Part shown: piece by piece, positions 12,406 to 22,804 of the stretch
Layout of the letters: each line of letters opens with the position of its first letter
Numbering within the stretch: position 1 is the stretch's first letter
Source of the DNA: Cercis canadensis
Lineage: Eukaryota > Streptophyta > Magnoliopsida > Fabales > Fabaceae
Length of the DNA stretch: 64,000 bases
NCBI GenBank assembly: GCA_003255065.1
Contig: QAOA01003799.1
Span: forward strand, 160,216 to 224,215
Direction: 5' to 3'
Program-made: the position numbers and the translations under genes
The notes under the pieces: generated by a model
The model's database searches: none
The model's input: only the letters and a program-made list of their open reading frames with translations
What the model was told of the DNA's origin: nothing

Positions 12406-13017
12406 TTAACCTCTAGCCTTGAGCTCTGCAAGCCTTCTTGACAAGTCATCCTCATCAACCTTCTCAGTCTCCTTAGTGGGCACTGCATGTGCTGCTGGCT
12501 GCGGCAAACCAACCGAGACCTCAAGACCATAATCATCAGCCACCTGCTGCATCAAACTGTTAACTTCCCCTTCAGGTGTTGAGAGCGAGGTGGATCCAGC
12601 CATGGCGCTCTCCATGAACTCAGCCTGAACCTCCATATTCACGAACTGCTTCTCAAATTGGTCCATAGTTTCCGACATCTTCTGCAGATTACCAGTGGCC
12701 AAGGAAGACTCAAGGGACTTGACGATGTTACCCATGGACTTGTTGATGGTGGTCATCTTGGCTTGGGTATCAAGCCGAGCCACGACGGCGTCAAGCCGAG
12801 AAGCGAGGCGCAGGTAGTTCATCTGCTCGGTCCTCTTGCGGATTGCGTTCTCGGCGTAGATTCGAGCACCGTCCATGTTTCCTTTCTCGATGGCCTTCTT
12901 CACCTTCAGCTTCTCGGATTTCTCCTCCTTCTCGCATTTGCGAGATTGCCGTTGAAGGGATTTGGAGGTGAATTTTAATTCCATGATCTGGTTCATCAGC
13001 TTCTCCGTGTTTCCCAT
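12406..13017 (-). CDS. CHMP1: ESCRT-III subunit CHMP1 (VPS46/DID2 homologue)
   Basis: A single uninterrupted exon codes for 203 residues, the usual CHMP1 length. The N-terminal half is a basic, helix-forming Snf7-type core ([20 protein letters not shown], then [16 protein letters not shown]). The acidic C-terminal half ends in a MIM1 motif, [14 protein letters not shown], which binds the MIT domain of the AAA ATPase VPS4/SKD1. Role from family knowledge: late-acting ESCRT-III protein in sorting membrane cargo into multivesicular bodies on endosomes. In plants it is needed for sorting auxin carriers. The start is the ATG at 13017, giving the canonical [10 protein letters not shown]. It is convergent with the lectin and divergent from the anoctamin gene, the arrangement I recall for At1g73030. 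The gene is complete. Confidence 0.95.
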   Translation of the reverse strand: MGNTEKLMNQIMELKFTSKSLQRQSRKCEKEEKSEKLKVKKAIEKGNMDGARIYAENAIRKRTEQMNYLRLASRLDAVVARLDTQAKMTTINKSMGNIVKSLESSLATGNLQKMSETMDQFEKQFVNMEVQAEFMESAMAGSTSLSTPEGEVNSLMQQVADDYGLEVSVGLPQPAAHAVPTKETEKVDEDDLSRRLAELKARG

Positions 13018-13300
13018 GATTTCTTCACTTGTAATTAACTTTACAGGAAGATCAAGATAAAAATTTGCCTAAGATTTCAGAGATCAGACGAGAGAAATAA
13101 AAACTAGGGCTTCTCAATAGATCTGAATAATTGGGAATTTTGAACCAGAGAGAATAGAGAAGAAAATTGGAGTGGTTTTTTAACTTTTTGTAGTGGAAAT
13201 TGTACTCGGATTGGGCTCTTTCCAGGAAATGGGAACGCTCTCAACGCGGTCCCATGGCCCAAAGTAGATAAAAGATTTCCAACGACTAGTCCATAAATTG
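13018..13300 (-). promoter_or_regulatory. CHMP1 leader and promoter with site II-like motifs
   Basis: On the plus strand TGGGCT occurs at 13212-13217 and GGCCCA at 13256-13261. These TGGGCY-type site II elements are common in promoters of plant housekeeping and growth-related genes. They lie about 195-245 bases upstream of the CHMP1 ATG, a usual position for such elements. Confidence 0.5.
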
Positions 13301-15061
13301 TTGTTGTTTTTTTTTTTAAATGCAGTCTATTATATTATATATATCATATAAAATTTTTAGTTTACATAGATTTTCTATATTATAAAATTTGAAGAAAATC
13401 TTCATCTTAAATTATTTTTAGATGTGAAGGACTGACACTGTAATTTTAAATTTTTAACAAAGAACGTTTACATTATATTAACTTTTAATATAAGTAATAT
13501 ACCAAAAAAAATTAAGATAAGTAAAATACATGTAATTTTGTTTATTTCTTGTTCAAACCTCCATCCCGTAAATTTTGGTATCACAAATTCACCATCACTT
13601 TCTCAATTAACTCAAGCAGCCAAAAGAACCAAAAATCAACTCAAGCAACTATTATAAATGTTAAAGAAAATATTTATATATGATATTTAATACCAATAAT
13701 TTTTTTAAAAGATAACACGTTTTGTAATAAAATAATGAGAGACATTTTAATTTAAAGTTTAAAAATATTATAATGGTTGCGAAAATAATTAGTGGCCATA
13801 TTTTAAGTTTATTTTTATAAATTAGTAGTGTACACAAAAATAAAGGAAAAAATTGACATAAGTTAGTTGTAAAAATAATGACCACGACCACGAGGGCGTA
13901 ACGTAAGCCCCCGTTCGGGTAGTAGTCGAGAGGACCATGTGAATGACTGTCTTGTTGGCCAATTTCTTCGGCGGGAATTGTAAGGGCTTCCACACGTGTC
14001 TGGCCAAAATCACACGATAATGCTACCTCTCTAAAACATAGTGGTAGCATAGCCCTTATCATAAAGTATTGCGAAAATGTGAAGCAGCATAAATATAGAA
14101 AAATATTAGTAGTGAGTCTTTTTCTTTTTGGCCATAGTAGAATTACTCAGTTGCCAGGGAAATTAATATATATTTGTGAGTAATTACTCAGTCGGTGAAT
14201 GAGACTGAGGATGTAGCATGCAAATTCCAAATTCAGTCCACATTCAACGAGGGAGATTGTAGAGAATGACAGGAAATGCAAAAGGGGGCATCATGCTCTG
14301 CACTGCAGCATCTAAGCCAAGCCAAAAATGCGGTTCTCTTATCTCTGCACAAGCACAACCTCCTTCCATTATTCTTCCAGCAATTTGCAGAGCGAGAGGA
14401 ATAGATGGGATTGGAATCAAAATCCCATATGATATTTGCAGAATCCAATGATTTGCATAGGTAGCCGTACCCTCTCTACTCGCCCAAAACAAGGCACAAA
14501 AAGCTGGAAATCAAGCAGGGAGCTTTCATGGTCCCATGTCAGAAAAAGAAAGAAAACCTTAAGTTAAAGAAGAAACCGCTAAGTCTCATGTCCACGTGGT
14601 AACCTCTTTCCACAACATCTTATGTGTCTGTCCCTCGGTACAGCTCTTGCCGAATAGCCGTTTGCTTAGACACGTTCGTATTTTCCTCTCTGTCTCTTCT
14701 CTGTTTTTAGATTGTGTTTATCATCTCTATTTTTAGTTTTTCACGAAGCCACATCACCTTTTTTTCCTAGAAAATTTCGTCATTTGGGTTGTACGACATA
14801 TTTTGCCTCCCTGATTATACCCCATTTGCTTTTTGTAGCCCTTTCAAACAAACAACGGTTCAAAACCTTCATTTCCTCCCAACAGACAACCCCATTTGGC
14901 TTTTTGAGCCCTTTCAATCAAAAGAGGGATCTTTGGGCTAATTGAAGGTTTATTTTGTTTGAATTCAGAGACCCTTTTTGCTATTTGAGCGGTTGAGGGG
15001 ATTGTGATTTGCTCTCTCGTTTTGGAAATTTGGAGCCTGTTGTGGGTGAGCGGGATTGGAA
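13300..15061 (+). other. Intergenic DNA and anoctamin promoter/leader
   Basis: AT-rich DNA with no convincing gene up to about 13850. Two E-box/G-box type palindromes are present: ACACGTGT at 13992-13999 and CCACGTGG at 14592-14599. The second lies in the probable anoctamin promoter. The leader of the anoctamin gene appears to start around 14680-14700 and reads through to the ATG at 15062. Open frames at 13661-14062 and 14233-14492 do not resemble known proteins. Confidence 0.5.
14592..14599. promoter_or_regulatory. Palindromic G-box CCACGTGG
   Basis: A perfect G-box, the core recognised by plant bZIP and bHLH factors, about 100 bases before the likely transcription start of the anoctamin gene. 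The sequence is visible; regulation by light or ABA is only inferred from the motif. Confidence 0.5.
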
Positions 15062-17105
15062 ATGAATGAACCTAAAAAGGAAGAACCTGCTTTCGAGATT
15101 GCGGTGGTAGTTCCGAGGAGAGTCGTACAGGAAAAAGATGAAGACTCTGACTGCGTAAAGGTCCTTGTAGATGAGTTTCAGAAGGTGGGATTTAAGGTTG
15201 AGAGAGTTCTTGGCCTTGCAGATGAGTTTATTAAGGTTAGATTTTCAAATACTCTACTTTCTTTACATCCTCGTTAAAGATGACCTTGTTTAGGTATATA
15301 ATTGTGTAAAATAAGCCCTTTCTGACTTCTATAGAAGTATTATTTTGTTCTGTATATGCGATGAAAGTCCTTATCTATTTCTTTCTGTATTTAATTTATG
15401 CCTTGTAGAATTTCCAGCATATTTGGTGTTTCAATCCTCTGAAGTAGATTCTAGTTAAGGCAAAGTAAAGGAATGCTAAAAATCATCTATTTTTTCCTTT
15501 CTGCCTTTAAATTTACTCAATTATGTCTAATTTAAGCTATTTGTTTAGTATCTAAAACTAGCTCTCTTTTGTTTAGCTGGCAGCACCTTTGGAGATATTG
15601 GGAAGGGCTGCGGCTGAGCTAGAAATCAAGAAACGGACTCATATTGGTAAAATTTTGTACTTTCCCTAAATAGGTCCTTCCTAATATTTATGTTCAATTT
15701 CACTGTATCAAATGGTGTTCATTAGAATCAGCTTGTGATTGAACATGGAAGTTCTTCCATTTATATCAATAATTGGGTCTAATGCCAGGGATGGATTTGC
15801 AATTTCAAGTAGAGGATTCGGAAGCTTTTGTCAAACAACCTGATGGTTCAACTTTTAGTTGGTGTGAGCGTTTTCAATGCTACTGTCACTTGATCTATGG
15901 ATTAGTAAGTTCTTTTTGTAGCCATTGCAATTCCGTCTCTCTTTCCTAATCCCTCCCTGTTATAATTTGGCTTGTTATAACGTAGACAATATGTATATTA
16001 CTTGTCCTGAAGATATCATCTTTACTATTCATATATATTTATTTAGTAGCCTTTATTAGATGGTTTTCGACACTCCACTTATAGATTCTTTGATTTTCTA
16101 CTGCAAGAAAAATGATATGAAAATACACCCTTTTGATTTATTAAATGGACAATTAAATTTCTGTTTTTCCTGTAGACTTATTATATAACTTCGTACACCA
16201 GTTGTGTATATAATGAATGTAAGTCATGTAACTGCCATGAAATTGGCATTGTTGTTTGAATTTCTCCACCGGCATGTCTTAAAATTTTGCATCTCTTAGT
16301 CCACTTATACATATATGGTAATTTGCAGGTGAACAACGGCCAGTGGACTATAACCCTTAAATTTGATGGAAAAAAAATATATTGGGAAATTGGGGAGAAT
16401 CTGCTTCAGAAATTGGAGTCAGAGAACGTTGTTAAGCAAGTCTTTCCTTTGCATGGTGTCTTACATGTGCCATCAAATTTTATCCAGAGTTAGTGTCAAG
16501 CGAAGTCTAAACTAAAATTGCATTTGCTTGACAGATGAAAAGAAGAGAAAGAAACTTCTCAGAAGTTGGGCACTAAAATGGTGGGACTTTACAAATCAGC
16601 CAATTGATGAGATTTATTCATATTATGGCGCAAAGGTGAATCTAACTATGAGCTTCAGCAAAGTTATTTGAAAATGACATTGTCCATTATCCAATGAAGA
16701 AATGAATAATCTGCAGGTTGCAATCTATTTTGCTTTTCTTGGAATGTACACACGGTGGCTGCTCTTCCTAGCTGCATTCGGGCTTGCTTTGCATTTCATA
16801 GATTTTGGGTGGGCCAACCTATCTCTTGGTGTCTTCTTGTGTTATCACTGCTTCTTTAGTTCTGCATCTAGTTAAGCGTTGGTTATACTGAATCTATTGA
16901 CTTCTTAATGTGTTTTTTAGGCCATTGCAATTAGTGGTGCTCCCTATTTTCTTCATCGTGGTGATACTTTGGGCTGTAACGTTCTCTCAGTTCTGGAAAC
17001 GTAAAAATTCTGCCCTTTTAGCTGGGTAAGGATTTACTTCTTCTTTGTTTTATGACCAGTATATCCACTTTTCTATGTACTTCCTTCCCTTTCTGAGTTT
17101 CTCCT

Positions 17106-17144
<39 letters not shown>

Positions 17145-20100
17145 CTGTCTTTGGGTGCTGTAGATGGCCTATTAGCTCTGCAATTGCAGCTGACTCAGGA
17201 GGTAAGATTCCAGCCAGCAAGGGCAATTCCCTACAGCCACCAATGGAACTCATAAAAGTATGGGAGACTGATGCGACAAAAGAGAAGGAAATATTCCAGA
17301 AATATGAGTGGTTTGGGCGTCTCATGCGATTTAGAAATGATGCCATCATTATCTTCGGCATAATATGCCTTCAGTTACCTTTTGAATTGGCCTATGCTCA
17401 TCTTTATGAAGTTATTGGTTCTGATGTAATTAAGTAAGAATCTGAATTATTCTATTTGTGCTTCTATTTTCTAGTGTTAAGAGAATATTCTATTCCTTCC
17501 ATTTTGAATATTCTTTCTCTGGTATGTTGAATTATTCCAATACTTGTTCTTTACTTCTGTTGTTCTCATAAGAAAAGGATCTTTATTTGAGTAAGTATAA
17601 CACTTATTGCATGCAACAACTATTTTCCTGCCATCTTCGTTGATATTATGTTCTCAACTCTTTTGAAGGTTTATGTATTTATATTCTCAGCTCTTGTGAT
17701 TGTTGATGTGTTTACTTTCCAACCTCTTTTTCTCTCTTTAGCCTTGAAGTTTTCCCTCTACTTTATTCTTCTTGGTGTCAACCTATAATGTTCAACCCCA
17801 TCTGGTTAAACATAATGCCACCATACTCGTAAACTTTGCACTCCTCCTTTTGCTTTTGGATTTATTATTTCTCTTGAATGTCTATCATCTTTGAGGTTTA
17901 ATATATTCTTACTTAAGAGTCAATTCGTTCCATGATTCATATACTCCATCCTCAACTTTTTTTGTACCTTATTACAAAGACTTAACTTTTAGGCAAGACT
18001 TGTGTCATATATGTACTTGTATGTTCCTAAAATTTGTCCTCTTCATCAATCCCACAAAATTTCTCTCATCCATACAAAACTCATGACTGACATTTTTCTT
18101 TGGTGTCCACTGTCCAATTAACTTCAAAATTTAGGATTTGGATCCCTTTAGTGGGGCAGGTCAGTAATTTGGTATTAAAAGTATCCTTTGTTAGTCATAT
18201 AAATTCTTCTATTCATTCGAGTCTAATTGTTCACTTAAATGACACTTGTTTTAATTTGTGGGGTTCAGGTTTGGGCTCACTGCTATTTATCTTCTCGCCA
18301 TTCAGTATATTACCCAGATTGGTGGCAAGGTATCTGTCAAACTTATCAAGTCTGAAAACAATGAAAATACAGAAAAACGGGCTGACAGCTTGGTCTACAA
18401 GGTATTTATGGGGAACCAGTAGGTCCTATGTGGCTCTTGTTCCTACTAGACATGGCAATTAAGGGATCACTTTCTCCTGCAGGTGTTTGGTCTGTACTTC
18501 ATGCAGACATACATTGGAATTTTCTATCATGCCCTCTTGCACCGTAACTTTTTAACTCTTCGCAAAGTGTTAATTCAGCGGCTCCTTCTCTCTGAGGTTA
18601 GACAAATGAGTTTTCTATCTTCATTCTTCCGTTTTATTTTTCCCCTCTTTGGCTTGGGGTTTTCACTTAAAACCTTGTGATAAAAAAGAGCGCAATTTTA
18701 CAGATCTTGGAAAACTTGTTGGAAAATTCACTGCCTTATCTCAAATACAGCTATAAAAAGTTCAGGGTTCGGTAAGCCTTTCCATCCACTTAGACAAGCT
18801 AGGTTTACTTTGTAGATCACCTGTACAGTAAATGATTTATCTTTTATTTGTGAAGACACAAGAAAAAGAATGAGAAAGGTCAATCAACAGAGAAAATCCA
18901 GTTTACTTCTAGAGTAGAGAAAGAATACCTTAAGCCTTCTTACTCTGCGAGCATTGGTGAGGAGCTTGAGGATGGGCTATTTGATGGTACTTTCAAATCC
19001 ATTGAACTCTCAAAATATATGTGATATTTGAGTTTTGAAACATATGCAATAGAAATCATTTCATCCTGGTTCATGAAGTACATTTCTCTTGGAAGATGCA
19101 ATTTCCAGGAAGATCATTAAAACCCATAACTATGAAAAGTTTGGTTTAAACACTTTTATTAAATGTGCGTAAAGGTCAGAACTAAATCTGGAAACTGGAA
19201 AGCTTCATTTCTTGTGGCTATGAAAAGACTAAAGATGTCTGCTTTATTTAACCAAAAAACACTAACCTGATTGCAGATTTCTTAGAGTTGGCATTGCAGT
19301 TTGGAATGATTATGATGTTTGCTTGTGCATTCCCTCCAGCATTTGCTTTCGCTGCTGTGGTATAATTGGTTTTGCTTGCCCTCGCTATTGTTAGAAATTC
19401 TCTTTTCATTATGAATTTTGCAAAGTTATTGTGTAGTTAGTAGTTGCTGACAACTGAAGTACCTTTCTGCTCAGAACAACCTTATGGAAATGAGGACAGA
19501 TGCCTTAAAGCTGCTAGCAATATTGAGGCGGCCTGTTCCTCGTGCTGCTGCAACAGTTGGAGCCTGGCTTAATATATTTCAGGTAGTTATTTTGGGGACC
19601 TCTGGTACATACTATCAGTTGGTTTGGATATTCCCCTTCATTATACTGATATAGAATAAGTGGGGCAAGATTATGGTATGTTTATGATAGAATACTATAG
19701 TATAAGCAACCATATAGAAGGTGCATCTGCTGAATTTTTCAGCATGCAACCTTTTAGCTGATGAAGAGACATGACAAAAAATTAGGCTGGCTGGCACTGT
19801 CGATTGCAAATACCATTAGATGTTTGTATAAGTCTGTCTTTGGACGTTAATGAGCTGCTTTATCTGTTTACTTTGCTTTTTCACAATGTCAAACTATGCA
19901 ATTTTGTCTCTATTATACTCTCTATTTTTCCTTTGTTCTGATGTCAAGATCTTCTTTGTTTTCCAGTTTCTCACTGTGATGTCTATATGCACCAACTGTG
20001 CACTTTTAGTATGGTTATATGATCAGGAAGGAAAATGGAGAATAGAGCCTGGACTTGCCGCGATTCTAATCATGGAACATGTCCTTCTCTTGATCAAGTT

Positions 20101-20361
20101 TGGTTTCTCTCGCCTTGTTCCCGATGTAATTATACCTCTCCTGTCTGCAGTGTTTTTGCTTCCCATCAGCAGTCTTTTTTACGTCAAATTCTCTGAGATT
20201 AAAGTTGATGGTACTATCTTATTTTTCTGCAGGAACCTGCTTGGGTAAGAGCCAACCGAGCAAAACATGCAACCAAGGCACAGGATATGTGTTCTAAACA
20301 GCTTTTGCGGAACATTTCTGGTGGGGAGAAGTCTTTTAGTGAGTTGAAAAAGTTGAAGTGA
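15062..20361 (+). CDS. Anoctamin-like (TMEM16 family) membrane protein
   Basis: Sixteen exons join in frame to 659 residues: 15062-15235, 15577-15646, 15789-15904, 16329-16455, 16535-16635, 16717-16808, 16921-17025, 17164-17433, 18269-18401, 18483-18596, 18704-18771, 18856-18986, 19277-19359, 19475-19582, 19967-20125 and 20233-20361. The soluble N-terminal part (1-196) is followed by hydrophobic segments near 197-225, 228-250, 318-345, 352-372, 397-415, 501-528, 565-582 and 592-610. The family hallmark [14 protein letters not shown], then [19 protein letters not shown], is at about 529-564; its Glu and Asp correspond to calcium-site residues in animal TMEM16 proteins. Family roles are calcium-activated chloride channels or lipid scramblases; which one applies here cannot be told. 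It matches the single Arabidopsis anoctamin At1g73020 (from memory). A (TC)n run lies in intron 7. Confidence 0.92.
17110..17139 (+). repeat. (TC)n microsatellite in anoctamin intron 7
   Basis: About fifteen TC units lie 25 bases before the exon 8 acceptor at 17161-17163. The run doubles as an unusually long polypyrimidine tract, so length variation here could affect splicing of exon 8; that is inference. Confidence 0.9.
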
Positions 20362-21165
20362 GTTACAAGGTTGTTTTTCCAGCTTCCCACTCACTTTATC
20401 ATCAGTCCAGCCTCTGTAAGATAGAAAGAGGTTATGCTGGATTGTTCTGCTTTTGTATATTATATCTTGTATTTGCCTTTCTATGTTGTGTTATAGAAGG
20501 GATTTTGTTATTTCTCTTCCCTTCCCCTGTGTTGATGAGAAAACTTGTTACTCAACAGTTTTATCTTCCCTTTTTTAAGTGTGCATATGGAAAGTAGGCA
20601 TTGCAGTGTCACAATTTCAACAGCATTCAAATCGGCTTTCAATTTTATGTAACTACTTGATCTGAGACATTGTACATAAATCAAATTTTAATTTACAAAT
20701 ACACCAATACTCAAAAATATCCAAAACGAAAATCAGCACACATTAGAAAGAAAATCAGATCATGCATATCATCCTTCCGGAGTTGCCAATATCATTTCAC
20801 AAATCACTAAACTAAGAAATTTCTGGAGAAAAAAAAAAAGTACATAGCAGAATATGCTCACATTATTATTCTGTACAAATCATTAATGAAAGATTCAAGT
20901 AATTTGCTGTTCTACCTTTTTGTGATAGCAAATTTGCAGCTATGTAATTTCAATTCATAGCTTTATTTGATCCATCTTGCTTTCCATAATCATGATTCAC
21001 ATTTACGGTAACAAAATTCTCTAATATCTGTACACAAATTCACAGAATCTCCAACCATATGTTACAAATTCGCAAAGCTCATCTTCATAGTCCACCAATT
21101 GTTTCTTCCATCAACAAAACCCATCCCTATTATTTGATGCCATAGTTTTTCAAATTGTCCTTGCA
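20362..21165. other. Convergent 3' regions
   Basis: This is the 3' UTR of the anoctamin gene followed by the 3' side of the minus-strand small gene at 21166-21411. I see no other gene. The short frames here have no recognisable features. Confidence 0.6.
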
Positions 21166-21411
21166 TTAGCTTGAGTTTCCAAAACGGCCACTAACTTGGC
21201 GTGCATATGCCACCACAGCCTTAGCCCACCTCTTGATCTCATCCTTCAACTTCTTGGAATCCATTTTCTTCAGCTCCTTCCCTGGCTCTATAGATATCTC
21301 AGCGAAAGAGCAACACCGATCAAAACGCCCCCGTTTTGCAGTTGTTTCGCGCCTAACCACTGTTGAAGAGGCTTTGCTGCCTTTGAGAGACAGAGACTTC
21401 TTTACCGACAT
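21166..21411 (-). CDS. Small basic protein of unknown function, 81 residues
   Basis: An intronless frame of 81 residues from the ATG at 21411 to TAA at 21166. I do not recognise a named family. The N-terminus is lysine/serine-rich (MSVKKSLSLKGSKASS). The middle has RGRFDRCCSFAEISIEPG. The C-terminal third looks like an amphipathic basic helix (KKLKDEIKRWAKAVVAYARQ). There is no signal peptide or membrane segment. The sequence is not low-complexity, and the Cys-Cys-Ser-Phe-Ala-Glu-Ile core looks conserved rather than random, so I take it as a real gene. An in-frame TTG upstream (21423) is not a plausible start. It lies between the anoctamin and eL28 genes. Function is unknown. Confidence 0.6.
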   Translation of the reverse strand: MSVKKSLSLKGSKASSTVVRRETTAKRGRFDRCCSFAEISIEPGKELKKMDSKKLKDEIKRWAKAVVAYARQVSGRFGNSS

Positions 21412-22804
21412 GGTTGCAGACAACTGTGTTGGCTGCTGTTTTGAACAGCAGCAGCCACAATAGTTTGAGAAAATCTAGTACCAAACTACATAAATTTATA
21501 AGGTTAGCGAATTACGCTAAGGCAAGTAACATAGTATTCCAATGCGTGTAACAATTTGCATTCATTGACTTTAGACTTTGTCAACACCTTTTGGATAGAT
21601 TCCTCAATTAAGTTTATTCCATTTGAAAATTCTTATTTTTTGTTTCTATTTTGTTTAAGAAAAAAAAATTATGTACAACTAACGAAAAGATGAAAATAGT
21701 GATTGCATTTGTTTTGTTTATGATATACACAATATGCAATCCATAGGAATATATTGTTTACCTTTTCAATATTTGATGAATTCCTAATAATAGTAAAAAA
21801 ATCACATTATCATCATATAGGAAATTGCTTTGCAGATATTGGAGACCGTGTTAACTATGAAGAATAATTGGAATATTTGACTATGAAAATTTTGTAATTG
21901 AAAATCTATGGGTGCCAAATTTTTTGCGTGGTTGGATTTGAGAGGCTTCTTGGAAACAACTTTTTTCTTTTTGCCTACTTGCAAACGAAAACTTTATTCA
22001 TTGTTAATAACCAACTAGAAATAAAAAAAGGAAAGAAAACAATACAAAAAACAAAATAAAAATACAAGAAAATTAATGGATACTCCTGATTGGGTTGACT
22101 TAGGGAAAATAACAAAAGCCAGTCTACGGTTTCAATGCTAAATGCAGGGTGATCATCAATCTCTGCTGGTAAAAATTGCACTTTAGTAATTAGTTCACCA
22201 AGAAGCCTAATTTGTTAATTGGTATCTGTATTGAAAGTGATGCCTATTTTGTTGTGATGCATTGTAGCAGCAATGTAACTCTTATTCCATGTCTTATTTT
22301 GTAGGATGATTATTATGCAGACAGCTACAAAAGCAGCGTAGGGATCAATTTTGCAAGTCTACTTAGATTTCATGTGGAGAAGATTTCCTTTATGTCAATT
22401 TTAGGTCCAAAGATTTGGCCAACCATAGATATAATTTGAAATTGTGATTTTGTACCTTCTCAATTTCATGCACTCTTATGTAGACTAGTGTAGTCTTTTA
22501 CACAAGCTCACTCGATAAAGAAATAATTCAAGTTGAGATGGCGTTTAATCGAATATATTGAAACATTTGAACAAGAACGAGCCCATCATGGTGACTTGAT
22601 CTTATACCAACAGCCCAAAATCAATTATATCATGAAGCGAACAAATAAAACAAAGTCGAAAGCTATAACATACTAGTTATGGTTCTATATAAAAAAGACT
22701 CAACAATTGCCTTTTCGAACAAAACTAAATCTAGTGTTCAGTTCTAGGAACACAAACTACAAAGGAATAAAAAGAGGGTTGGATGCAATATAATCCTTCT
22801 CAAC
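21412..22804. other. AT-rich intergenic DNA
   Basis: This holds the presumed promoter of the small gene on the left and the eL28 3' UTR on the right (about 22600-22804). Short minus-strand frames at 21802-22181 are low in complexity. I see no further gene. Confidence 0.6.

Noticed and set aside
13661-14492. Several frames of 60-130 residues between CHMP1 and the anoctamin gene
   Set aside because: No recognisable domain, codon pattern or splice partners. The longest includes a hydrophobic AT-rich tail typical of random frames.
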